Shown piece by piece: positions 1 to 11,564 of a DNA stretch of 64,000 nt. Where the stretch lies: positions 2,666,001-2,730,000 of the forward strand of contig SMMW01000522.1 in the NCBI GenBank assembly GCA_004794655.1, in the 5' to 3' direction. The stretch is from Marisa cornuarietis (Eukaryota; Mollusca; Gastropoda; Architaenioglossa; Ampullariidae). The notes under the pieces are model-generated. The model did not search any database and was not told the DNA's origin. It saw nothing but the letters and a program-made list of their open reading frames with translations. The stretch's first letter is position 1. Each line of letters begins with the position of its first letter. The position numbers and the translations under genes are program-made.

Positions 1-74
1 AATGTTGTCGCCACCTCAGGTTACACCGTCGTAGGTAGTCGCCTAGGCCTCGTTCTTGATTTTCTCCGTTTCAG

Positions 75-303
75 TTTGTCATCAGATTTGACCTTATTGA
101 TGAAAAGTATCGACTGCTTAACAACCTTCGCCGCTACACAGACCAACACCTCTCTGAGCTCCATCACTTCCGCCTTGACAAGTGCTTCCAGTCCTGTCAT
201 GAGTGTTGTCGACTGTGGTAAGTATTGCACAATTAACCCAATGCCACTTAAACATTCAGTGTTGTGTAGTGTGGGGTTTGTGCTTGTGTGCGTGCTTGCG
301 TGT

Positions 304-336
<33 letters not shown>

Positions 337-635
337 GTAGGGTCGGGGGTAAGGTCTGCTTGATCGCTTTTTAAATCCAGACAATCCGATTTAAGCGCCA
401 TGCAAATCCACACAGGTGATCTGATACTGTCTGAACTTTGAACGAGTATATCTTATATCTGTGGGAAGGTTCAGGATTAGGTCTGGATTCTATGTGTGTG
501 CAGGTACTTGTATTTTGTCAGTAATCACTTATGGCAATTTGTGCCCAGCGATTTGTAATTTCTCAGTAATCATTGATGGCAATGTGTGTGCAGAGGAATG
601 TTGCAGTGCTGAAGATAGAAAACTGCTTCTTCCGA
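75..635 (+). CDS. Candidate two-exon fragment of an unrecognised gene
   Basis: Two possible internal exons, 75-217 and 596-635. The first follows a strong polypyrimidine tract ending in TTTCAG and stops at a near-consensus donor (G|GTAAGT). In its open frame it encodes 47 residues with a cysteine-rich end (CFQSCHECC). The second, after the GTGTGCAGAG acceptor and before CGA|GTGAGT, completes the split codon as Trp and adds NVAVLKIENCFFR. Splice phase matches (2 then 1). I do not recognise the family. No further exon was found to the right, and any upstream part lies outside the window. Several other frames are also open here, so this could be chance or a decayed gene. Confidence 0.3.
309..339. 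repeat. (GT)n microsatellite
   Basis: Short GT tract. The rest of 640-1247 shows only a (TTTG)n run near 690-713 and no gene I can support. Confidence 0.9.
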
Positions 636-1247
636 GTGAGTTCTAAATTTTCCTTTCATTTGATTGATCTCTTCCTCTGGGGCTGGTTTTTTTGTTTGTT
701 TGTTTGTTTGTTTTTTTGCTCAGTTGGTTAATTTGACGGAATTACGCATTTGTATGTCAATCGCAATGGCCAAGCATATCAAACGTCTGTGTGCACTCAC
801 GGTCACAATGAGTACAGAGAGAAGCAGAGCTGGGGAGGGAGGGATTCTTTATTGCTGTAAGAGCACAGCTCCAGCAATGGTGTGAGCATCTAGAGTTGGT
901 GGGGAGAAGACTTTAGATTTTATTCTGTAGACTCGCGCCCCACGGCTGACGGGAGGGACCCACGTCGCATGCAAGCAGTTAAATTTCATACTCGCACAAT
1001 CAGAAATAGTCACCTAAGTATATATTAGAATGAAGGTAACAATAAACACTAGGAACAACAACAAAGCTGTGTACTTTACATAAGGAAATCATTAAGGTTG
1101 TGCTTACATCCATACCTTCGTACATATATGTTTCCATAGCGTACAAGTGTACATTGTTCAGATTCCAAAACTCTGAGTCATAGAGTAGTATAGGCTGGAT
1201 CTAAGGAGGGAGAGAGAGAGCACATAAAACTGTTTTCAAGTACCAGC

Positions 1248-1580
1248 CTCGCAAGTCTGAACATGTCACACCACTTCACTCTCTTCATTGGCTACCAATT
1301 AAAGCTAGAGTGGACTACAAACTCTCAACTCTATGCTGTGGATTCTTTGAAGGCCCACCCCCACTAATTTACTGAAATCTTGTCTGTCCACACCCCTGCC
1401 CGAAACCTTTGCTCCTCATCAGACTCCCGCATTCTTTCCCTCCCTCCCACAGACATACGGACAACGGAGCTCCTCCCTCTGTGCTGCTAAGCAGTGGAAC
1501 TCTTCCACATCACATTCGCCACTCGGACTCCAAGGCTACATTGAAACCCTCTCTGAAAACATATCTCTTCACAAAGTACT
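1248..1580 (+). mobile_element. Decayed non-LTR retrotransposon, C-terminal end of the reverse-transcriptase ORF
   Basis: The plus strand encodes HVTPLHSLHWLPIKARVDYK, the conserved block found near the C-terminus of CR1/L2-like LINE polyproteins. After a frameshift it continues with PARNLCSSSDSR, the usual following block (family: PSRQLRSSSD). Stops and frame changes break the reading frame, so the copy is dead. The AT-rich stretch to about 1850 may be its 3' untranslated end. Confidence 0.75.
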
Positions 1581-1864
1581 ATCCCTGAATTACTATTCTT
1601 AACTCCCTGTCAATACTGTCTGTCATGCTAACCATCATGTAATGTCTCCATCTGACACTGTATACAGTACCTACATCCCTTCATACCACCCATTACTTTA
1701 CGTTCTACTCTTGTACCTCGTCTTTATGTTGTTCAATGTAAATGTACCTACCTCACCGTCCACTGTCTGTTATCTTTCATTTATCATTACTGGTGTGCAC
1801 AGAAAGTGCGATCTATCTTGGTCGTGATGCTGTACATTATAAGTACTTATTAGTAGTACTAGTA

Positions 1865-2222
1865 TTAACCAGAAGTACACCACGATCTGTGCTCGATGAA
1901 TGATGATGACAATCCACATAACCGCGATAAAAATACTCTCGGTTCGTAGAAGCAGTTAAATAACTTCTGCGATGATGTAGTAATTCAAGAAAACTTGAAA
2001 TGGCACAAGGCCTAATTACAAGTAGTCTAAAGGATTATTTGTATCTTTCTTCCAGCGACCTTCCTTGATTGACCGCTAGACTGGACGAGACTGATGGTAT
2101 CCCATGATGCATTGAAATTACTCTACCAGCCACAGCACAGGGCACATCATGATGACTGTCCGTCATGGCTTGTGTACGAGTACAATAAACAATAAAAATG
2201 GCTTTGTCCTACACCACCTGTT
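1865..2222. repeat. Dispersed duplication, copy 1 (partners at 6892-7150 and inverted at 8946-9065)
   Basis: The segment around 1875-2115 is collinear with 6892-7150: shared blocks include ACGATCTGTGCTC, CAGCGACCTTC, TTGATTGACC and GGTATCCC. Its right end (2085-2222), with CCATGATGCATTGAAA and the closing TCCTACACCACCTG, matches the reverse complement of 8946-9065. No coding frame is conserved. Confidence 0.7.
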
Positions 2223-2256
2223 TTTGTCACTATGTGAAGTTTGTGTGCGTGTCGTG

Positions 2257-2258
<2 letters not shown>

Positions 2259-2309
<51 letters not shown>
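2259..2309. repeat. (GT)n microsatellite
   Basis: Uninterrupted GT run. From here to about 3500 I see no gene. Confidence 0.95.
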
Positions 2310-2312
<3 letters not shown>

Positions 2313-3502
2313 CCTTCACAGATTTCTTACCAATAACTGAGCATCATGTCATTAGTATTTCGCTCATGAAATCTTTTTGCACTGGATCCTATTCCAACAA
2401 CGATCTTGTGTGAGTGTCTCGACCTGTTGATTCCATTTACAATCAAAATCATTAATTACTCCTTGTCAACGGGCTCGTCATGCCCACACCCACTCTTCCC
2501 CGACGACTGTTCACAGTTAACGGACAGAGAAAAAGAGAGATATAACAGTTAAAAGATGGGTCTTTCTGTCTTGTTGCTTTTCTGCAGACAGCGGCCTCCC
2601 GCGTGAGTTCAAAGCATTCTAAAAAAAAAGCTTCGTGCCTTAACCACAAAGGTGGGATACAGAATGTGCAGGTGCAAAACAATTCAAACACAAGCAGTTA
2701 ACATGTTTATAAACGGTAATACTAAGTCTGAGTTACAAATGTATTTCGAGTTTAAAAAAAAATTTCGATGTAAAGGAAAACGGGAAAACTATGACAATCA
2801 ATGACCTAAACTCTTTGCAGAAGTTGACATCTCTTACAACAAATGCTTATAATGATCCCAGGAAAACAGTCATGGTAACAGTAGAGATCTCCTCAAACCA
2901 CGTGTGATATACAATTTGACCGAGAGGTTGAAACCTCTATACATGATTGTGAAGAACCGAAGAACGTGTAGACAGGTTACACCACACACATGGACTACAC
3001 GGCACGCTTCACGTGTTCTTTCAATCAACACAAAACACTAAGATCTGCACATGGGTTTCTCGAGCTGTGTACTTATGGTGGGGTTTCTAACTAATTTGTA
3101 AAGTGATCAAGATACATCAGTAATCCTTCAATAAATCCCTAAACATAAATCAATATATCAATAAGAGAACATGAATCACGATACATCTCACCATCTAGCT
3201 ATCATTACAATCAAAACCAACTCTTACAACTACTGAACCGATTCTCTAAAGTTCCAAGTCATTAGGTATCCGACCGAAAAAGACGTATAAACCAATCGTC
3301 CCGCCACGAGAGTCTTTTGTCAAATATGAAGAGATCAACTTACATACAGTTTCCAGTCCTCTTCGCATTCATTCCGTCGCTAGCACATATATATATATAT
3401 ATAGAATTATCTCCCTTGCCCCGGTTGGCGCGCAGAATCCTTCAACGGAGGGTCGTACTCACTGGGGTCAGGCACACAGCAAATTTGAAGGTGATCCTTC
3501 CA

Positions 3503-3991
3503 GGTCGTAGGGCACTCAGCTCCTGACGACTATGAATTCTAGATCGTAGGGCACACAGCTCACTGACGATATTACATTCCTGATCGTAGGGCACACAGCT
3601 CACTGACGATATTATATCGTAGGGCACACAGCTCACTGATCGTAGGGCACACAGCTCACTGACGATATTATATTCCTTATCGTAGGGCACACAGCTCACT
3701 GACGATATTATATTCCTTATCGTAGGGCACACAGCTCACTGACGATATTATATTCCTTATCGTAGGGCACACAGGTCACTGACGATATTATATTCCTTAT
3801 CGTAGGGCACACAGCTCACTGACGATATTATATTCCTGATCGTAGGGCACACAGCTCACTGACGATATTATATTCCTGATCGTAGGGCACACAGGTCACT
3901 GACGATATTATATTCCTTATCGTAGGGCACACAGCTCACTGACGATATTATATACTTCTGGTCGCAGGGCACTCGGCTCACTGACGACAAT
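3503..3991. repeat. 40-bp tandem satellite, about 13 units
   Basis: Head-to-tail units carrying CGTAGGGCACACAGCTCACT followed by GACGATATTATATTCCTTAT. Unit starts at 3681, 3721, 3761, 3801, 3841, 3881 and 3921 are exactly 40 bp apart. Outer copies are more diverged, and one short 22-bp unit lies near 3618-3640. Each unit contains ACGATA and TATCGT separated by about 10 bases across the unit junction, a potential hairpin. The open frames across it are repeat artefacts. 3992-5005 holds no supported gene. Confidence 0.92.
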
Positions 3992-5009
3992 CTTCATCCA
4001 GCCTTCTCGACCCCCTACCTAATTCCTGAAAATACTTATGTTTTCATGAGTACTCACACCACTGCATTGTCACATTATATTCTACCTTCATAGCAATCGC
4101 ACTTATTTCTTAAAACCATCAAATCTCATAAACGCACATCATTCTCTCCAAGCCAAGCATTAAAGAAAAAAGCTATCACAAAGATTAATCAACAAAACAA
4201 AACATCCCATACCTTGGCTATGCAAGGAATTAGTTCTGCTCCCCTCTCACTTTCACACAGTACAATCTCCTACGTCCTTACACTAGGACGTTAGGTCGGG
4301 GACTAAAAATCCAATCAACTCAGTTGCCTTACAGGAAATCGGTGACTACTTTACTCAGTCGCACTATGAACCATACTCACATTCATCAAATCTCATTCAA
4401 GGGGGACTAGTATTGCTTCTTAATACCTAAAGGGGACTAACTCTCATTCTCTCATTCATATTTTCGCGTAAAGGGGAAACTAGCCCTGCCTTACAACCTA
4501 GCAGGGAACTACCTCTAGTTTCTCCCTTACTATCACGGGTCGATCCGTGACAATGATCACGGGAACTATACTGAGCCCAAGTTTACACTTAGAAGATAAA
4601 ATGTTTCACACAGTAATACTTAAAGCTGTTCGATCACTGCTTGAAAAGAGGAAAAGTATGTGGACCTAATGTTTTGCTCTCTGACTTCTTTAAGACTGAC
4701 GATAACATTCTCTTGAGGTTCTTGTTCTTATTGATCTTGTTCTTATGTTGTTGCTCTTCTTTTTTTTTTCTTCTTCTTCTTCTTTAACTGGTACCGGAGC
4801 GAGCAGACGTAGGGGAGACAGAGACACGTCTTGGCTGAACTGACGTCCCAAGGTATTGTCACGTGTTCACTGCCAGGCGCTCTGGTCCTACTGTCTTGTG
4901 GGTCATCTCGGGAGAGATAAAGGCTAAGGGAAAACATCCCCACATAAAAGCAGCATAATAACACAGTGTCCAGGGAAATGACCTTCCCTGACAAAAGTGG
5001 ATGGGTCGT

Positions 5010-5764
5010 AGTCAGAATGCGTGAGACCATGACAATGACAATACTTCTTTATTCAGCAAAGCTTGCACCCATAGCGATATAGGAGTGAAAATATATTAAC
5101 AACCAGCATAGGAAGTACGTTAATGCATAAGATGTGTATGTACAAAAAAGAACTTAGATTTACTATTTTAAGTTACAGTGCTCATCTCAAACCATTATGA
5201 CAGCATATTCAAACAGAATCAGTTACAAAATTTGCTGGATTGTAGTCCTTGAGGATGTATTATGATTTTCATCTGCTTAAACCCTTTACAAAAGTAAATA
5301 AGACATAGATACAGAGTAGAAATGTATGAGTGATAGCTAATTTCAGTGTAATATACAGAATCAGGCCGAACTTCGTAATACTTGTTTAGATGTGTTTGCA
5401 AACAATGCAGACAAACGACATTGACAAAAGTACCTACAATATTTTATAGGGACATTCAGCTGGCAGAAGTCCTGATATGTGGGACATGTACAGTATAAAT
5501 CACAGTGTGGACATTCCATACAAATACATGTGATATTTTTGCTGCTTGTGATAATTTAAGTTTGTTACAAAGGTTCTAAATATTATGGGTGCCTCTGTCT
5601 CAAGCCAACATGTTTAAGATCTACAAGATAGTTACTCAACATTAAGGAAGATTTAGAAGAACTAAAAAATAATTTTTCTCTCTATTTCTCTCTCTCTCTC
5701 TCTCTCTGCTATTTTACTATTCGCTCAAACTCGTCAACACATTTTAACTTAAATTCCCGCAAAA
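5010..5764. repeat. Dispersed duplication, about 750 bp, copy 1 (partner 11565-12321)
   Basis: Collinear with 11565-12321 from GTGAGACCATGACAAT through TTTATTCAGCAAAGCTTGC to AAATTCCCGCAAAA, with small indels. Shared internal landmarks include a TC-rich tract and the block AACTAAAAAATAAT. No intact frame. It is probably a non-autonomous element or the untranslated end of a retroelement. Confidence 0.8.
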
Positions 5765-5856
5765 TGTCTTCGGACTTGGTGAGACCAACGAAAGGGCCCT
5801 CCGATTGTTTGAGTCACTGGTTTGACCCTTGCCAGTGTCTTACGTCCTCACAAGGA

Positions 5857-6354
5857 GCACTCTCGTGATGGCTCATGGGTCGATCCACCAGATTTAGGCT
5901 CTATATGTCTCTCGTTGTATCATGTTGTACAGCTGCGAGGTGGACCTTGCTCACAGAACAAGAGCGACGGATCCAAGCCATCGAGATGAAATACTTCAGG
6001 AAACTTCTCTGGATCTCCTTCGGGGAGCAAAAGACGAAAGAGGTCGTGAACGGCCCAGTCACCTGCTTGGTGGGTTCCCAGGACTCTCTGCCTGCTACCG
6101 TCAAGCAGCAGAAGGTGGTTTTGTTTGGTCATGTCGTCCGACATAACACCTTGCCCAAGACGATCCTTGAAGGTTACGTTGAAGGCGGTCGACGCCGTGA
6201 CAAACAGACGACAGGCTGGGTGGCTACTGTGAAGGAGTGGACTGGCTGTTCACTAGGGAACTTTCTCAGGCGGGTGGAAGACAGGTCCCGCTGGCGTGAG
6301 TTCACCTTTGCTGCGCTACATCAGCTCTCCCATACGACTGGCAACCATAAATGA
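5857..6354 (+). mobile_element. 5'-truncated LINE, C-terminal end of the endonuclease/reverse-transcriptase ORF
   Basis: An open frame of about 159 codons (5875-6354) carries the C-terminal block typical of RTE/Jockey-like LINE polyproteins: ERRIQAIEMKYFRKLLWISF, then FGHVVRHNTLPKTILEGYVE, GGRRRDK, VKEWTG and DRSRWRE. The catalytic domain is absent upstream, so this is a dead 5' truncation. An A-rich GAATGAATAAATG tail follows the stop. The same family appears, more decayed, on the minus strand at 60.5-61.8 kb. Confidence 0.85.
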
Positions 6355-6462
6355 CTCGCCAGTTACTGAAAACAATGAATGAATAAATGAAAATAAAAAA
6401 GTGCTATTATATGAAAGTTCTGAATAATTTACATGTAATAAATATTTATATCTACATAACAG

Positions 6463-7150
6463 ATAGATTCCACTTTTTCATCGTAGATCCTCCTTTCCTT
6501 ATAGGGTTCACCTCCTGTGGAGGAACCTAAGGGGTAGAGTAGCCTGTCAAGTTGCCCTCTAACAGAATGTGTGAGAATGACGTCTCCATGACAATGAACA
6601 GCACATAAGGTTATGCAGTCCAAAATGCAAAACCTTGTTTTTATTATGCTGTAGACCCTTAAAACAAAAGAATTGATGCTTACTTATTGCTGATATGCAT
6701 GTAACCAACAGTATTTGTTGTTGACTTCCCAAGCACCGAATAACAAAATTATTATTATTACGCACACGCATACAGACACAATCGCACTGACACATGCACA
6801 GTTGAAACGAGTACAGAGAGACACAAAGAGAGGTAAACAGAGAAAGAGCACTGAACAAACAACACAACTGCTTTCCAGTACCAGGCTCACAAACAGAAAT
6901 ACACAACGATCTGTGCTCCTTGAATCATGAATGATGATAATGACAGATTTACACAAGCACGATAAAAAATACTACCTTTTCGTAGAACCAGTTAATATCG
7001 CTTCTTCTATGCTTTAGTTAATAAAAGAAAATTTGAAATGACCCAAGGCTCGAGTAGACAGTCTAAAAGGTTCCTTGTGTTTTTATTCCAGCGACCTTCT
7101 TTGATTGACCCCTAGAGATAAGACTGACGGTATCCCCTGATGCACTGAAA
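6463..7150. repeat. Dispersed duplications (partners 8660-8795 and 1865-2115)
   Basis: 6463-6600 (AGATTCCACTTTTT ... GGGTAG ... AAGTTGCCCT ... GAATGA) aligns directly with 8660-8795. 6892-7150 aligns with 1875-2115. No conserved coding frame. Confidence 0.65.
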
Positions 7151-7518
7151 GTACAAGTCTCGTCCATTAAAGGTATACACTATTGCAGACTGCCACAAGT
7201 GTCGGACACTTTAAGAATAAAATGGATTTGATAATAACACAAATAAACTGGTTCCTCTCTGACCCTTTATTCCTCCAGTAGTCAGTTTCTCCCTTTTTTT
7301 AACTCTTGCATGCAAGACAGCCTCGAAACTGTTTTATAAAACTGTTGAATAATTATAAAATTATTGATTAATGTTGACATAACTGCAGTATACACCAATA
7401 AAAGCGGCTGTGTATGTGAAATGCACTTTACAAAAGAAAAGCTGGGAAAGATAGGCTTTAGTCCAGCTCATTTGTGTGCACAATTATTTTTGCACATTAT
7501 TTTTTGGGGGGTGGGTCT

Positions 7519-7613
7519 TGGTTGGTTGGTTGGTTGGTTGGTTGGTTGGTTGGTTGGTTGGTTGGTTGGTTGGTTGGTTGGTTGGTTGGTTGGTTGGTTG
7601 GTTGGTTGGTTGG
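7519..7613. repeat. (GGTT)n microsatellite, about 23 units
   Basis: Pure GGTT array; on the minus strand it is (AACC)n. It directly abuts the 3' end of the SINE-like copy at 7614-7800, which suggests an expanded SINE tail. Confidence 0.95.
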
Positions 7614-7800
7614 AAAGTGCTTCCACCTTGACGTCATTTCGCAATATGGGGGAGAGGGAGGGGGACGAAACCGGAGAAAACCCCTGACGCCCAGCCCTGT
7701 GAACAGGTGTCATATACAGAGTGTCCCGAGACGAGATATGAACCCTGAGTTTCCCACAGCAGTGGTGACAAGCGAGTGTTTATGTGTCGGCGACCTCAGC
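7614..7800 (-). mobile_element. SINE-like element with tRNA-type box B
   Basis: Read on the minus strand it starts near GTCGCCGACACATAAACACT, has the box-B-like GGGTTCATATCTCGTCTC, then CACCTGTTCACAGGGCTGGG, and ends in the (AACC)n tail. The head and CTGTTYACAGGGCTGG core are shared with the copies at 27.1, 36.0, 37.7 and 48.6 kb. The 3' part differs. 7800-8650 holds no supported gene. Confidence 0.6.
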
Positions 7801-8659
7801 GCCAAGTGCTCGTGCACCTCAGTGCGAGTTGAAAGTGCATGCACTGCAACCTTTGTAGCTGACATCTTTATATCAGGGAATTACTCATATACGGAAATGT
7901 CGAGAGCAGCATAGGCCCTTTAAAATGACAGGTTGGTTATTTAAACATCAGTGCAGGTAAAATACAGGAGAAACACTCCACGGTAGATAAAGTGAAAATC
8001 CTGTGCTCTTCAGACCAAGCAAATGGACAATATGAATGATAAAACACAAGATCAAATAAATTCAATATACAGTGACGGGATAGAATAAAGAAAATATAGT
8101 GCTGACGATTTATAAAGTCGAACACAGACTGGAGGATCTAGAAGAAAGAAACAAACGTAAACTTAAATTCTTTAATATTCTAGTACCACGTTTGGACAGA
8201 ATTGTTTGGGACTATTTCCTTTGTTCAATGACAAAATTTGAACTAATCTCAGAAATACATGAAGAAAATTAGGAAAAATCGTGCTATTTTCCCTTTTTTG
8301 TCACATTGTGATTAAAAATTTCGCAAATTAACTGTAGTATACCAATAGATATTACAATTACTCTAAAACATATGATCACATTTTCTTGGCAAAACCAACA
8401 TGGGTGTGTATGTATATGAGTAAGCAAGGTTGCGTACTAAGTCCTTTCCCCTTCTGTATTTTCCTACCTGAACTTTAGTGGGACGTTCTTATTATGTGTT
8501 ACAGACTGGTGTAAATATTCCTGTGAGAAAGATTTATAGATTGTTCCGTCAACATTGGCACGATTTAAGTCTTAATGTGAGCGGTATAGTAACCAAAGAG
8601 TCAAAGACCTGTACTACTTTCTGTTGACGTGTTCTGAATATTCATCCATTCGTAGCACA

Positions 8660-9065
8660 TGTATTCCACTTTTTTCAATAGATTCCCCTCGCCTTTGACA
8701 TTTTAGCCCCTGTGTAAGAACCTCCTAAAGGGTAGTGTAGCCATTAAAGTTGCCCTTTATATACCAGATTGTTCGAGAATGAGATCTCCATTACTATATA
8801 TATATATATATAAACATGGCAAACATGGTTCAGAAGGCCTTTAACAAGCGAAGGTTATTAGTGTTAGTTGTAGTGTACCACACAACCGCACACATACATG
8901 CACGACCACGCTAACAGTCGCACACTGACTAAAACACAAGTCAAACAGGTGGTGTAGGACATGTTTGTTGTTTATTGTGCTCTAACAGCCGTAACAGACG
9001 CGTAAACACGAGTGTGGCATTCGCTGTGGCTGGTAGAGGACTTTCAGTGCATCATGGGAGACCGT
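8660..9065. repeat. Dispersed duplication copies
   Basis: 8660-8795 is a direct copy of 6463-6600. 8946-9065 is an inverted copy of 2085-2222: the reverse complement shares CCCATGATGCA, CTACCAGCCACAGC, ACAATAAACAA and TCCTACACCACCTG. A short (TA)n lies between them. Confidence 0.65.
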
Positions 9066-9273
9066 CAGCCTCTTCTGTGTCGGTCAACTGAGATAGGTCA
9101 TCTGGAACGAAGGCAAAGTTTATCTGTCATTATTTTTTTTTATTTTAGAGACCCCAGCTTTAATAAACAGTTAATATATGAATAACAAAGACACAGTTAA
9201 CATGCATTGCGTGGATGCAGGAATGTGTGTATGAGTGTTTACATTTAAATGTATGTGGAGGCAAAACCAAGCA

Positions 9274-9288
9274 TGTGTGTGTGTGTCT

Positions 9289-9373
<85 letters not shown>
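9274..9373. repeat. (GT)n microsatellite, about 100 bp
   Basis: Long GT run, interrupted only near its left end. 9374-10470 is AT-rich with no gene I can support. Confidence 0.95.
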
Positions 9374-9376
<3 letters not shown>

Positions 9377-10474
9377 TTGTTGTGTTTGTAGAACGTTTTT
9401 GTGTCTAACCACTTTTCGTTTCTTTATTCACTCTGCTATCTCCAGGTGTAGCATTTGCTGACTAGTGTTTGTGTTTAGGACACGTGTCATAAGGACGACA
9501 AAAAAAAGGTTAATGTGTCTCTCTAAGCCCCTTTGCCCGTCATCTCAGTCGTGATTCCTTCCAACCACCGCCTCAAACATGAAACAAATCAAAAACAACC
9601 AGACAACCACAATACTACAAAATAATTAATCAAATAAAAGCAAAAAAAGTAGAATCACTTACAAAAACAGTTGGCAAAATTAAACTCACCAACTTAACGG
9701 AAGGTGCGTCGTTCACTGTGGTTACGATTAGCAACCAGCTGCACATACATTGATATCAGTAATTAAAAGGAAGTTGCTCATTATGGTCTTAGACCAACAA
9801 AGAAAAGCTAGTCGAGAACATTGGTGTTTCTTAGACCGGTAATACGTAGAACGGAAATAGAATTCAAATTCCAAGAAAGGTATTATTTAGAAGGCAAATA
9901 TAATGTGATACTCAGTAGAGCCATACTTTGAATTATGTTTATAATAATCCTTGTAATACTTAATCTAGAAAATAACACTTAAAATTGTAATCCTTATTAG
10001 TAATACTTGAAACAGTGATAGTTAAAGAATTAAGGATTGTAATACTTGGAATGATAATAATTTTGCCTTTTTCAAAACTCTATTTTGCTGACGACCACAA
10101 CGCATTCCAATAACTTGTTAAACGGTCGGTAAACAGTGCAGTACAGGTACCTGTCACCCTCAGTCTCCACACAATAATCATAATTAGTCCTTCTACTAGT
10201 CACTCAACTAGTTCTACTTTTTGGCTTTGCAATATACATAGTCAATTTTTGTTTGAGTTCTGATAAATACTACAAGCATCCTTACATTATATCCTCATGT
10301 TTTTATAAAGTCACTGTACAATTTTGAGTATTTTTCCAAATGAGTTTGTGGGTGGATGTCTTACTTTGTCATTCGCGTGGAAGAGACAGTAGAGGCTCAT
10401 GACAATCTTATCAAACTCTCCAGAGTTGTCAGTTTTATCATTCTAATAAGGATAATTGGTATAAAACAAGTATT

Positions 10475-10888
10475 TCACTGCCTACCTGGTAGTATGCCAA
10501 GAACACTGCTTAAGATAGTACCCAGAGCGGCTGTTGTTCTTTCGAGCGTTGCGGGGGGGAGTTTGGTTACGCAGTTTACCAGAGACAACACAGCCTGTAG
10601 AAGGGCCTGAATGATGGCCAGAACTTGGGTAATTATGTTACCCAAGACAGTCGACACTCCACCAACCACTCCCACCAGCTCGTTCAAAACACGTGTGACC
10701 TCAGAGGCCACGTTATTGACAAGACTGGGGACGACTCCAAGGATTTGTGAGAGGGCGTTGGTGTTGGTGTTGGCGCTGGCGTTGGTGTTGGCACTGACAC
10801 CGAGTAGAGAACCCAAGCCCCGCTCTTCCGGAACATGAGCAGCCAAACTTGCTCCAGCCAGTACCACAATCAGCAGCAGTGTCCTCAT
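10475..10888 (-). CDS. Small secreted protein, 137 aa (family unrecognised)
   Basis: A single coding exon encodes 137 residues. It starts with a clear signal peptide (about residues 1-17, MRTLLLIVVLAGASLAA). An Asn/Thr/Ala low-complexity patch (about 33-47) follows, then an amphipathic Leu/Val/Ile-rich region with only one cysteine. The start is supported by a TTTCAG acceptor at 10902-10903, 13 bases upstream of the ATG, which implies a non-coding first exon (12894 to about 12962) behind a TATA box. The 321-aa gene at 20633-21598 has the same layout, so the two are probably paralogues. The stop lies close to a possible donor (CCAG|GTAGGC), so an alternative 3' exon is possible. Function is unknown; the signal peptide points to secretion, for example into mucus, albumen or a matrix. 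Confidence 0.7.
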   Translation of the reverse strand: MRTLLLIVVLAGASLAAHVPEERGLGSLLGVSANTNASANTNTNALSQILGVVPSLVNNVASEVTRVLNELVGVVGGVSTVLGNIITQVLAIIQALLQAVLSLVNCVTKLPPATLERTTAALGTILSSVLGILPGRQ

Positions 10889-10910
10889 GGTTCAGCGAGA
10901 TCTGAAATCA

Positions 10911-11008
10911 CAGCAGTCATACATCAGTCACACAGCAGTCGTACAGCAGTCATACAGCAGTCGTACAGCAGTCATACAGCAGTCGTACAGCAGTCATACA
11001 GCAGTCAC
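10911..11008. repeat. 11-bp tandem repeat (TACAGCAGTCR)n
   Basis: About eight units alternating CATACAGCAGT and CGTACAGCAGT, lying in the intron just upstream of the coding exon of the 137-aa gene. Diverged GCAGTC-like motifs continue to about 11220. Confidence 0.9.
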
Positions 11009-11440
11009 TTTCTGTTGTAACTTTCTTGTATCTGTAGCTGATTTTTTTTTGTCACAAGTTCTGACCGTATTCTCTTATCGTAAGCATTACATTTGCTAAC
11101 ATAGCAGTCGATTATGTCACAGCAGTCCCGTTTGTAGCCATAGGAGTCACTTTTGTTGTGGCAGGAGTCACAATTTGTTGGTTTAACAGTCACTTTGTGG
11201 CATGTTACACCAGTAGTCACGTTCTCATTTACTGTAGTCGGATTTGCAAATTTATTTGTGGAGATTGTTAAATAAAATTTAAAACAGCTGTTACCGACAA
11301 CAGAAAAACAGAAAGGCAATAAAAAAAAATACAAACAACCTCATTACAGAAAAATAATGTGTGGACATAATACTGCATTTTGTGTTTTATAAAAATGTTT
11401 ATATTTGTGCGCGTGTGTGTGCGCGCGCGCGTATGTATGC

Positions 11441-11442
<2 letters not shown>

Positions 11443-11521
<79 letters not shown>
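11443..11521. repeat. (GT)n microsatellite
   Basis: Pure GT run after a short GCGCGC stretch, in the intron of the 137-aa gene. Confidence 0.95.
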
Positions 11522-11524
<3 letters not shown>

Positions 11525-11564
11525 ATGCATGTGTCGGGTTATAAGTCGATGGGTGGGTGGATGG

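Noticed and set aside
2149..2340. Cysteine/valine-rich ORFs over GT and CA tracts (also at 11405, 14443, 17323, 44134)
   Set aside because: Translations of microsatellites; no codon structure or homology.
3442..3732. 96-aa repetitive ORF on the minus strand
   Set aside because: Translation of the 40-bp satellite; interrupted and not gene-like.
3503..3991. CRISPR array
   Set aside because: Regular 40-bp repetition is continuous tandem repeat with no unique spacers, in a eukaryotic genome.
7364..7914. Long ORFs reading Trp-Leu-Val-Gly repeats, and Pro-Thr-Asn-Gln on the other strand
   Set aside because: Artefact of the (GGTT)n array.
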